NCBI GenBank assembly: GCA_017434775.1
Contig: JAFSGG010000032.1
Location: forward strand, 1-54,097
Source: Clostridia bacterium
Lineage (GTDB): Bacteria > Bacillota > Clostridia > Christensenellales > Aristaeellaceae
Direction of reading: 5' to 3'
Length of the DNA: 54,097 nucleotides
Shown: positions 40,058-47,310 of the stretch, piece after piece
Layout of the letters: every line of letters begins with the position of its first letter
Position numbering within the stretch: position 1 is the stretch's first letter
Notes under the pieces: generated by a model
What the model was told of the DNA's origin: nothing
What the model saw: only the letters and a program-made list of their open reading frames with translations
The model's database searches: none
Program-made: the position numbers and the translations under genes

Positions 40058-41446
40058 ATGGTTCACATCCGTGATTATAAAGGCAAAAAGATTCACATGA
40101 TCGGCATCGGCGGCAGCAGCATGAGCGGCCTGGCCGAAATGCTGCTGAAGGAAGGGTACACCCTTTCCGGCAGCGATAACGCCAATTCCCATGCAGTGGA
40201 GCGGCTGCGGAGAATGGGTATTCCGGTGACGGTGGGTCATTTTGCGGAAAATGCGGAAGGGAAGGATCTGATCATCTTTTCTGCCGCTATTTCCGAAGAA
40301 AACCCGGAGCGCGCTAAGGCGAAAGAACTGGGCATTGCCCAGATGGAGCGCTCCACTTTGCTTGGCCAATTGATGCAGAACCACGACCATGCGGTGTGTG
40401 TCTGCGGCACCCATGGCAAAACCACCACATCTTCCATGATCGCCCAGGCCTTGCTGACCTGCGGAAAAGACCCCACCGTGCACATCGGCGGCCGGCTGGA
40501 TGCGCTGGGCGGCGGCAGCCGCATTGGGGGCAAGGATGTGTTTGTGGCGGAAGCCTGCGAATTCCACGGCAGTTTCCTGGAAATGCAGCCCACCACAGCG
40601 GTGGTTTTGAACATTGAAGAAGATCATCTGGATTATTACAAGGATATTTACGATATCTGCAATGCCTTTGCCAAGTTCCTTTCCCTTTTGCCGGAAGACG
40701 GGCTGGCCATCGGCTGGGGGGAAGATCCCTGGATTCCCGGGCTGTTCAAAAAGCTTACCTGCGAAACCAGAACCTACGGCAACACCGATGCCTGCGATTA
40801 TTACCCGGAAAATCTTTCGTTCAATGATACCGGCTGTGCCCGGTTTGACGTGATGTTCCGGGGCGAAAGGGAAGCCCGGGTGAAACTGAATATCCCGGGT
40901 AAATTCAATGTGCTGAACGCTTTGGCCGCCTATGCTGCCGTGCGCAGCGCCGGGGTGGAAGCGGAAGAAGCAGCCAAGGCGCTCACAGCCTTTACCGGGG
41001 TACACCGGCGGTTTGAGCTGACGGGGATCATCGACGGTGTGAAGATGTACCACGATTACGGCCATAACCCCACGGAAATGAAAGCGGCGCTGGACGTGGC
41101 GAAGATGCAGAAACCCGGGCGGCTCTGGGCGGTGATGCAGCCCCACACATACAGCCGGGTGAAGGGCTTGTTCAACGATTACCTGACCTGCACCGCCGTT
41201 GCGGATTTCACGCTGGTGACGGATATCTTCGCTGCCCGGGAAAAAGACCCCGGGGATATTAAAACCGAAATGCTCATTGAGGGCATGCGGGCAAACGGCA
41301 TCGACGCCGTGCATACCCCCACCTTCAACGATACGGAAAAGTATCTGAGGGAACATTGGCAGCCCGGTGATCTGGTGCTCACCATGGGCTGCGGCAACAT
41401 TAATCTGCTCAACGAACAGATGCAGCTCCACGGGGACACCAAATAA
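40058..41446 (+). CDS. murC: UDP-N-acetylmuramate--L-alanine ligase
   Basis: This 462-residue Mur ligase adds L-alanine to UDP-N-acetylmuramate in cell-wall synthesis. The N-terminal Rossmann loop is MIGIGGSSMSGLAEMLL, the ATP loop is GTHGKTTTSSMIA, and the central VAEACEFHGSFLEMQPTTAVVLNIEEDHLDYYKD matches MurC. EACEF replaces the EADESD seen in proteobacterial MurC. HRRFELTG and YHDYGHNPTE mark the C-terminal domain. The start at 40058 follows GGAGGTGCC and excludes a longer reading to 39911 that would cross the promoter. It is monocistronic and ends at a bidirectional terminator. Confidence 0.95.
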   Translation: MVHIRDYKGKKIHMIGIGGSSMSGLAEMLLKEGYTLSGSDNANSHAVERLRRMGIPVTVGHFAENAEGKDLIIFSAAISEENPERAKAKELGIAQMERSTLLGQLMQNHDHAVCVCGTHGKTTTSSMIAQALLTCGKDPTVHIGGRLDALGGGSRIGGKDVFVAEACEFHGSFLEMQPTTAVVLNIEEDHLDYYKDIYDICNAFAKFLSLLPEDGLAIGWGEDPWIPGLFKKLTCETRTYGNTDACDYYPENLSFNDTGCARFDVMFRGEREARVKLNIPGKFNVLNALAAYAAVRSAGVEAEEAAKALTAFTGVHRRFELTGIIDGVKMYHDYGHNPTEMKAALDVAKMQKPGRLWAVMQPHTYSRVKGLFNDYLTCTAVADFTLVTDIFAAREKDPGDIKTEMLIEGMRANGIDAVHTPTFNDTEKYLREHWQPGDLVLTMGCGNINLLNEQMQLHGDTK

Positions 41447-41460
41447 AAATGCAAACAAAA

Positions 41461-41496
41461 AGCCCTGCCTCCAAATGGAAGCAGGGCTGAATTTTT
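41461..41496 (+). terminator. bidirectional terminator between murC and ackA
   Basis: The stem AGCCCTGC/GCAGGGCT (41461-41468 and 41481-41488), with inner TCCA/TGGA pairing, is followed by T41492-41496 and preceded by A-rich sequence. Confidence 0.85.
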
Positions 41497-41498
41497 GC

Positions 41499-42713
41499 TT
41501 ACTTGCTCACCAGTTCCAGGGTGTCCCGGGCGATGGCGATTTCTTCGTTGGTGGGGATGACGCAGATGAGCACTTTGCTGTCATCGGCGGAGATAACGGC
41601 TTCATGCACATTGGGCCAGGCCAGGGCGGCGTTCTTTTCCTTATCCAGCTTGGCGCCCATGTATTCGAAACCAGCCATGATGTCTTCACGCAGGCCATAG
41701 TTGTTTTCGCCGATGCCGGCGGTGAACACGATCACGTCCACGCCGTTCATGGCAGCGGCATAGGAACCGATGTACTTGCGGATGCCGTAGACCAGCATGT
41801 CACGGGCCAGCTGAGCCCGGGGATGGCCTTCCTTGGCGGCGTTGTCCACATCGCGCATATCGTTGGAAATGCCGCTGATGCCCAGCAGACCGCTCTTTTT
41901 GTTGCACAGGTTCAGCATCTGACCCACGGTGAGGTTTTCTTTATCGCAGACAAATTCCACCACGGCAGGGTCCAGGTTACCGGAGCGGGTGCCCATCAGC
42001 ACGCCTTCCAGGGGCGTGAGGCCCATGGAGGTATCCACACACTTGCCATATTCCACGGCGGCCAGAGAAGAACCGTTGCCCAGGTGAGCCGTGATGATGC
42101 GCAGGTCTTCCGGCTTCTTGCCCAGGAATTCCGCGGTGCGCTTGGAAACAAAGCGGTGGGACGTGCCGTGGAAGCCGTAGCGGCGCACATGATGCTTTTC
42201 GTAAATTTCGTAGGGCAGGCCGTACATATAAGCCTTGGGGGGCATGGTCTGGTGGAAAGCGGTGTCAAACACGGCCACCATGGGGGTAGAGGGCATCACT
42301 TCCTGGCAGGCTTTGATGCCCATCAGGTTGGCGGGGTTATGCAGGGGGCCCAGGGGAATATTTTCTTCGATGGCGGCGATCACTTCGTCATTGATGATCA
42401 TGGATTCGGAGAACTTGCTGCCGCCGTGCAGCACGCGGTGGCCTACGGCGCTGATTTCGTCCATGCTCTTCACGGCGCCCTTTTCGGCATCGGTCAGTGC
42501 GGCCAGCATCATTTTGCAGCCCTGCACATGATCGACGATTTTATCTTCTGCCCAGTCCACGATCTTTTCGCCGTTCACTTTGCATTCGTGATGGCCGTTT
42601 TCCGCCATACCGATGCGTTCTACCAGGCCCTTGGCCAGGGTCTGTTCATTGTCCATATCAATCAGCTGATACTTCAGCGAAGAGGAACCTGCGTTTACGA
42701 TCAGAATTTTCAT
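41499..42713 (-). CDS. ackA: acetate kinase
   Basis: This 404-residue ASKHA-fold kinase converts acetyl phosphate and ADP to acetate and ATP, the final energy step of acetate fermentation. The N-terminal NAGSSSLKYQ motif, VGHRVLHGG, FDTAFHQTMPP, RRYGFHGTSHR and the ATP-binding AHLGNGSSL and FTAGIGENN are complete. The length is typical. Its usual partner pta is absent from the window. The promoter at 42762-42790 overlaps the stop codon of the upstream YlbJ-like gene on the same strand. The start follows AAAAGGAAGAAGGG. Confidence 0.98.
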   Translation of the reverse strand: MKILIVNAGSSSLKYQLIDMDNEQTLAKGLVERIGMAENGHHECKVNGEKIVDWAEDKIVDHVQGCKMMLAALTDAEKGAVKSMDEISAVGHRVLHGGSKFSESMIINDEVIAAIEENIPLGPLHNPANLMGIKACQEVMPSTPMVAVFDTAFHQTMPPKAYMYGLPYEIYEKHHVRRYGFHGTSHRFVSKRTAEFLGKKPEDLRIITAHLGNGSSLAAVEYGKCVDTSMGLTPLEGVLMGTRSGNLDPAVVEFVCDKENLTVGQMLNLCNKKSGLLGISGISNDMRDVDNAAKEGHPRAQLARDMLVYGIRKYIGSYAAAMNGVDVIVFTAGIGENNYGLREDIMAGFEYMGAKLDKEKNAALAWPNVHEAVISADDSKVLICVIPTNEEIAIARDTLELVSK

Positions 42714-42761
42714 TGCAAAATACCCTTCTTCCTTTTAATCATCAGAAAAATACCAAAGATT

Positions 42762-42790
42762 ATTATACAGGATGCTGCGCTTTTTTTCAA
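42762..42790 (-). promoter_or_regulatory. promoter of ackA
   Basis: On the minus strand TTGAAA (42785-42790), 17 bp, TATAAT (42762-42767). The -35 overlaps the TGA of the YlbJ-like gene (42787-42789). Confidence 0.8.
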
Positions 42791-43602
42791 CCGATAAAAG
42801 GAAGATTTTGCAGGAAAAAACAAAGAATTCCGGAAAGGAAGCCGTGCAGAAGGCGAATCCCTGCCAGATGGAGGAGGGAAACGCCTTTTTCCTTCCAATA
42901 TGCGTGATTCTGCATCAGGATGGACAGACCGCCAAAGGAGATCACGGAGCACAAAAGGGGCAGAGGAAAGCAGCTTGCAATCATCTGTTTTGTGCCGCCG
43001 GTGACTTCCGCAAAGCTTTGCAGCAGGATGGAACAAAAAGGCGGAAGATGGGGAAAAACGCAGCCGATCATCCGGGCGGAAACAAAGCCCAGCATCACGT
43101 AATACCCGATTTGCAGCAGAGCATTTACTGCCTGCTGTATGCATCTGGGCAGGGTCAGGGGAGTGGAAACTGCAGGCTGTGCCGGCTGGCCTGGTATGCA
43201 CAAAGCCGACAAGCAGGCACCGCAAAGATGGCAGAAATAAAGAAGGACGGCAGCTTTTTCGTTCTGCATCCACTGGGACACGGCGGACAGGAAAAACAGA
43301 GGACTGATGACCCCGGTGAGGGCGGCATCGTGAAGCGCACTTTTTGTATCATACACATTTTCCTGCATCAGCCGGGCACCGCCGGGAGAGCCGCAAAGGA
43401 AGGCGGAAAGGAGCTGCAAGGAGCGTCTGCCCGGCAAATGCGTGCAAAGATACAGGCAAAGCGCCATGGCCGGGCCCAGAGAGGGTACCAGAGAAAAGGC
43501 CCAGGCCTGTAATCCTTCCCGGGCGGCTTCTGCTGCCGGATGAGGGAAAATGTACAAAACGCCAAGCAGTGCGCCGGTCAACACGCAGGAGAAAAATGCC
43601 AC
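42787..43602 (-). CDS. YlbJ-like nucleoside-recognition family membrane protein (short)
   Basis: This 271-residue hydrophobic protein has about seven membrane segments. GLQAWAFSLVPSLGPAMALCLYLC, LLSAFLCGSPGGARLMQENVY and ALTGVISPLFFLSAVSQWM match, respectively, the N-terminal, glycine-proline gate (GxPxGA) and membrane elements of YlbJ/nucleoside-recognition proteins. YlbJ proper is about 400 residues and needed for sporulation, so this is a short relative. The start is GTG 43602 with AAGGAGG 7 bp upstream. It lies inside a longer open frame to 44811 that runs antisense to the KDG kinase; only this part is coding. It lies upstream of ackA. Confidence 0.75.
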   Translation of the reverse strand: MAFFSCVLTGALLGVLYIFPHPAAEAAREGLQAWAFSLVPSLGPAMALCLYLCTHLPGRRSLQLLSAFLCGSPGGARLMQENVYDTKSALHDAALTGVISPLFFLSAVSQWMQNEKAAVLLYFCHLCGACLSALCIPGQPAQPAVSTPLTLPRCIQQAVNALLQIGYYVMLGFVSARMIGCVFPHLPPFCSILLQSFAEVTGGTKQMIASCFPLPLLCSVISFGGLSILMQNHAYWKEKGVSLLHLAGIRLLHGFLSGILCFFLQNLPFIG

Positions 43603-43715
43603 GGAAAGACCTCCTTCTTTTTTGCCTGTAGAAACAAGAGAAAAATATGCACAATTCCGGCATTCAGGCAGGAAAAAGGAACGGAACGCAGAAAAGAAAA
43701 AAAGGAATGAAAGCG

Positions 43716-43733
43716 GCCTTTCATCCGAAAGGC
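43716..43733 (+). other. small hairpin upstream of the KDG kinase
   Basis: The 7-bp stem GCCTTTC/GAAAGGC (43716-43722 and 43727-43733) lies about 30 bp before the kinase start. No clear promoter hexamers were found nearby, and no further role is visible. Confidence 0.3.
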
Positions 43734-43764
43734 ACTCAACAAAGATGAACAGGAGTGTATGCAA

Positions 43765-44787
43765 ATGAAAGCGGTATGTTTCGGTGAAATCATGCTCCGT
43801 CTCAGCCCCGAAGGGTATCTGCGTTTTCCCCAGGCCAATAAATTCGAAGCCACCTATGGCGGCGGCGAAGCCAATGTGGCGGTTTCTCTGGCCAACTACG
43901 GCAACGATGCTGCCTATGTAACGGCTGTGCCTGCCCACGAAATCGGCCAGAACGCCGTGAACGCCCTTCGTCAGTACGGCGTGGATGTAAGCAAGATCCT
44001 GCGCCAGGGTCCCCGTCTGGGCATTTACTATTGCGAAAAAGGCGCTTCCCAGCGCGGCAGCAAAGTGGTGTATGACCGTGCCGGTTCCTCCGTGGCCCTT
44101 TCCAAGCGGGAAGATTACGACTGGGAAAAGATCCTGGACGGCGCCACCTGGTTCCACTTCACCGGCATTACTCCCGCTCTGGGCGGCGAACTGCCCGAAA
44201 TCTGCCTGGATGCGCTGAAGGTGTGCAAAGAAAAAGGCATCACCGTTTCCTGCGATCTCAATTACCGCGGCAAGCTGTGGACCCGGGAAATGGCCGGCAA
44301 GGTCATGGGTGAGTTGATGCCCTATGTGAACGTATGCATCGCCAACGAAGAAGATGCCAAGGACGTGTTCGGCATTGAAGCCAAGGATACCGATATCAAT
44401 TCCGGTAAGCTGGATAAGGAAGGCTATGTATCCGTGGCTCAGCAGCTGAAGGAACGCTTCGGTTTTGACTATGTGGCCATCACCCTGCGCGGCAGCATCT
44501 CTGCCTCCGATAACAACTGGAGCGGCATGCTCTACGACGGTGAAAAAGCTTACTTCGCCAAGAATTATCTCATCCACATCGTGGACCGCGTGGGCGGCGG
44601 CGATAGCTTTGGCGGCGGCCTGATCCATGCCATGAACAAGTGGCCCAGCGACTGCCAGCAGGCCATCGAATTCGCGGTTGCAGCTTCCTGCCTGAAGCAG
44701 ACCATCGAAGCAGACTTCAACCTCTGCTCTGAAAAAGAAGTGCTCACGCTTGCCGGCGGCAACGCTTCCGGCCGTGTGCAGCGCTGA
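43765..44787 (+). CDS. PfkB-family sugar kinase, probably 2-keto-3-deoxygluconate kinase
   Basis: This 340-residue ribokinase-fold enzyme would phosphorylate 2-keto-3-deoxygluconate in uronate degradation. The N-terminal CFGEIMLRLSPEG and GGGEANVAVSLANYG, and the signature DRVGGGDSFGGGLIHAM containing the catalytic Asp, are typical of KdgK. SCDLNYRGKLWT is also shared. There is no aldolase or isomerase gene adjacent, so the substrate is family-based. The start at 43765 has AGGAG 9 bp upstream; the ATG at 43759 is only 3 bp from it. Codon use is strongly biased, suggesting high expression. A terminator follows. Confidence 0.88.
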   Translation: MKAVCFGEIMLRLSPEGYLRFPQANKFEATYGGGEANVAVSLANYGNDAAYVTAVPAHEIGQNAVNALRQYGVDVSKILRQGPRLGIYYCEKGASQRGSKVVYDRAGSSVALSKREDYDWEKILDGATWFHFTGITPALGGELPEICLDALKVCKEKGITVSCDLNYRGKLWTREMAGKVMGELMPYVNVCIANEEDAKDVFGIEAKDTDINSGKLDKEGYVSVAQQLKERFGFDYVAITLRGSISASDNNWSGMLYDGEKAYFAKNYLIHIVDRVGGGDSFGGGLIHAMNKWPSDCQQAIEFAVAASCLKQTIEADFNLCSEKEVLTLAGGNASGRVQR

Positions 44788-44800
44788 GAATCGCAAATAA

Positions 44801-44827
44801 AAGTCCCGCATCAGGCGGGGCTTTTTT
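44801..44827 (+). terminator. intrinsic terminator of the KDG kinase gene
   Basis: The stem AAGTCCCGC/GCGGGGCTT (44801-44809 and 44815-44823) has one G-U pair and is followed by T44822-44827. Confidence 0.88.
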
Positions 44828-44852
44828 GTGTTAAGAAAATTTTTTCAAAACA

Positions 44853-44881
44853 TGAATTTTTTTCCCTGTTCTTCTCGTCTA
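44853..44881 (+). promoter_or_regulatory. candidate ECF-dependent promoter
   Basis: TGAATT (from 44853) and CGTCTA (44876-44881) are about 17 bp apart, 25 bp before the sigma gene. The CGTC -10 type is common for ECF sigma autoregulation. Confidence 0.45.
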
Positions 44882-44905
44882 AAAGAGTGAAGGAGGTGAT
44901 CGGAA

Positions 44906-45433
44906 ATGGATTGTGCTGTGGTACCCGGCATGAATCGAGAAGAAAGATTGAACCAATGGATTGAAACATATTCCGATGCAATCCTGCGGACATGCTTTCT
45001 CTATCTGTCCGATCAAGCTCAGGCTGAAGATGCTCTTCAGGATACCTGGATCAAGGCTTGGAAGCATATGAGCGAATACGAAAACCAAGGAATTCAGAAT
45101 GAAAAAGCATGGTTGATGCGAATTGCAATCAATACCTGTAAAGATTATCGGCGCACAGCCTGGTTTCGGCATATTGATAATCGGAAAGCGCTGGAAGAAC
45201 TTCCTGACCGTCTATTACGGACAGAAGCGGAAGATCGCAGCCTGTCGCTCATGATCATGGATTTGCCCAACAGATACAAACAGGTTGTTTTGCTGTACTA
45301 TTTTCAGGGGTTTACGCAGGCAGAAACCGCTGCGGTACTTGGCATATCTCCCTCATCTGTTTTGCGGCGGTTGAGAAATGCAGAAGCTTTGTTGAAGCAA
45401 TCCCTGACTGGAGGTGAAGAGCATGAAAGATGA
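44906..45433 (+). CDS. ECF-type RNA polymerase sigma factor
   Basis: This 175-residue sigma factor has region 2 (LNQWIETYSDAILRTCFLYLSDQAQAEDALQDTWIKAWKH, residues ~15-54) with the conserved D-A-x-D-x-x-Q-D-T motif, then region 4 (LPNRYKQVVLLYYFQGFTQAETAAVLGISPSSVLRRLRNAEALL, residues ~120-163) that binds the -35. The ribosome binding site AAGGAGGTGATC is a near-perfect complement to 16S rRNA. It overlaps the following membrane protein by 11 bp, so this is a sigma/anti-sigma pair. Base composition is more A/T-rich by eye than the neighbouring kinase and clpB genes, compatible with later acquisition, though this is weak evidence. Confidence 0.95.
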   Translation: MDCAVVPGMNREERLNQWIETYSDAILRTCFLYLSDQAQAEDALQDTWIKAWKHMSEYENQGIQNEKAWLMRIAINTCKDYRRTAWFRHIDNRKALEELPDRLLRTEAEDRSLSLMIMDLPNRYKQVVLLYYFQGFTQAETAAVLGISPSSVLRRLRNAEALLKQSLTGGEEHER

Positions 45434-47135
45434 ACAGATGAAAGATTTCATCCTGCAAAAGCTGAATATTGAGTTATCATCCCTTCACACCTCTTCTTTT
45501 CAGCGGGAACAATTGTTTTTGCACGCAACAGGAGGATATAAAGTGAAGAAAAAACTGACTGTCGGGCTGATATTGGTCATTGTGCTTATTTTGACTACAT
45601 TGACGGCTATGGCTATTGAATTGATGACAGGAAAAGAAGTGGTTGAGCAAGTTGCTGTGCCGATGGCACAAAATAATGATACAGCAGCCTATACACAGGA
45701 ATCCTATACGCACGAAGAACTGGTTCAGCTGATCCGGACACTGAACGAAAATGGCATTACACTGGAAGAGGATAGCACAATCATGATGGCTATGAAAAAT
45801 GGTCATGGATATTGGGAAGAAGAAGTGCTGATGGCTATCTGCCGCGAGGCCTTCGGGGGAAGTTTTACATCGTGGTCGATAGAGGAAAAATACTGGTATG
45901 AAAATATGGCAATCAAAATCGGCTACAAGGAAAAGAACCCATATCGGATTCCAGGAGAAGGAGACATGTCTGTTCCGGAAGCCAGAGCACATGCAGCATC
46001 ATTGCTGCAAAAGGAATACAGTGTAACACTGCCCGATGAAAGTAGTGAGAAATGGTTCATCCAGGAATGGTTCTATGCATCATGGACGGACATGGATGGA
46101 TTCCATCCGGCTGAATGGAGATTTGAATATGTCAACAGGAAGACCAATGTTCAGGAATACAATGTGTCCTTCAATCAGGAAGGGAATCTTCTGGACATTC
46201 AGGAAGCCGGATTCCACGGCGAGATGCCGGCGTTTGATTCGTTCAGTATGGCTGACCGATACTTTACACTCAAGTACGGTTCCAACCCTCTTTGGCCACT
46301 GGAGGCATGGGCGGAATTTGCTGATGCGATTGCCGATTTGGAACCGGAAAGTGCAAATCAATGGTGTTATATCAATGCCGGCTATCGCCTGCCTCCGAAT
46401 GGCGCCATCTGTCCGGAACAAGCAATCAGCATTGCTCAGGAGCACATTGCGCTGCAGGAAATAGCAAGAACTTTCATTATTTGCTGCACATCAAACGATC
46501 TTCCCATTTACAAAGTAACGCTTTCGTATAGATTCCCTGAAATTGCACCACATGGTAAATATGATGCTGTGTGGTGCCTGGAGCTGGACTGTATGACAGG
46601 TGAGATTCTTGATAAGTGGGAGTACACCTATGGTCCGGATTCAAAGCCCATCCGTATGTATGTGCCCTTTTCCGTTCAGGAAAGTGCACCTGTTTTTGAT
46701 AATTCGCAAACACAGGAAGATCCGGCAAAAATTGCGGAAAAGGAGCGACAGGCGCGCGCTTATGATCAGCACAGCCGGCAATATGACAGTACTTGGTATT
46801 TCTGGCCCCTGGAAGCGCAGAAAGATGCGCTGGGCGGCTGTCACGCTGTTCCGGTTCAGGGCGAACTCACCCGCGATGAAGCTGTTGAAATTGCACTCAA
46901 TGCCATTGGGGAAAAGTATGGCCAGGAAGCACTTGATCATCTCGGTGATTACAAAGTGGGCGCAATTTTCTGCAGAAGCCAGGAGAAAAAAGGCATTCGT
47001 GCAACCTGGGAAATTTATGTTACCAGCGATCCTGAATACCTTAGCAACGGATACAGGGTTCGCTTCGACGATCCGAATCGATACCAGATCAACACAGAAA
47101 TAATGGTTGAACCTGCCAATGCAGAAAATGGATGA
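45423..47135 (+). CDS. single-pass membrane protein, likely anti-sigma factor with large extracellular part
   Basis: This 570-residue protein has a short cytoplasmic N-terminus (residues 1-43; SLHTSSFQREQLFLHATGG), a single membrane helix at ~45-66 and a large extracellular region of about 500 residues. That region contains repeated beta-alpha-beta segments beginning with a P/E-EA-x-xIA pattern (VPEARAHAASLLQKEY; PEQAISIAQEHIAL; RDEAVEIALNAIGEKYG) reminiscent of PepSY-type repeats. Gene order after an ECF sigma gene with overlapping start (11 bp) supports an anti-sigma role; the sequence itself does not prove it. Start at 45423 follows GGAGGTGAAGAGC. A terminator follows. Confidence 0.82.
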   Translation: MKDEQMKDFILQKLNIELSSLHTSSFQREQLFLHATGGYKVKKKLTVGLILVIVLILTTLTAMAIELMTGKEVVEQVAVPMAQNNDTAAYTQESYTHEELVQLIRTLNENGITLEEDSTIMMAMKNGHGYWEEEVLMAICREAFGGSFTSWSIEEKYWYENMAIKIGYKEKNPYRIPGEGDMSVPEARAHAASLLQKEYSVTLPDESSEKWFIQEWFYASWTDMDGFHPAEWRFEYVNRKTNVQEYNVSFNQEGNLLDIQEAGFHGEMPAFDSFSMADRYFTLKYGSNPLWPLEAWAEFADAIADLEPESANQWCYINAGYRLPPNGAICPEQAISIAQEHIALQEIARTFIICCTSNDLPIYKVTLSYRFPEIAPHGKYDAVWCLELDCMTGEILDKWEYTYGPDSKPIRMYVPFSVQESAPVFDNSQTQEDPAKIAEKERQARAYDQHSRQYDSTWYFWPLEAQKDALGGCHAVPVQGELTRDEAVEIALNAIGEKYGQEALDHLGDYKVGAIFCRSQEKKGIRATWEIYVTSDPEYLSNGYRVRFDDPNRYQINTEIMVEPANAENG

Positions 47136-47143
47136 CAAACAGA

Positions 47144-47172
47144 AACTGCCCACCGGTATCCGGTGGGCAGTT
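47144..47172 (+). terminator. strong hairpin after the anti-sigma-like gene
   Basis: A 13-bp stem, AACTGCCCACCGG (47144-47156) with CCGGTGGGCAGTT (47160-47172), has a 3-nt loop and is followed by TTCTTAATT. The T-run is imperfect but the stem is strong. Confidence 0.75.
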
Positions 47173-47278
47173 CTTAATTGGATACAGTATGCTTTTAAAT
47201 TCTTGTAACATCAGGAAAAAAGACAAAGAATGATTTCCTGTGTCTGTGAAGGAATTCAGGGAGGAGCCTCTGGTGAGG

Positions 47279-47298
47279 GGAAGGGTTAAATCCCTTCC
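47279..47298 (-). terminator. hairpin downstream of clpB
   Basis: The stem GGAAGGG/CCCTTCC (47279-47285 and 47292-47298) lies 13 bp beyond the clpB stop codon. It lacks a T-run and is tentative. Confidence 0.4.
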
Positions 47299-47310
47299 GT
47301 GATTTCCCCC

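Noticed and set aside
43603-44811. 403 codons upstream of the YlbJ-like start in the same frame
   Set aside because: This part lies antisense to the KDG kinase and before a good GTG start with AAGGAGG.
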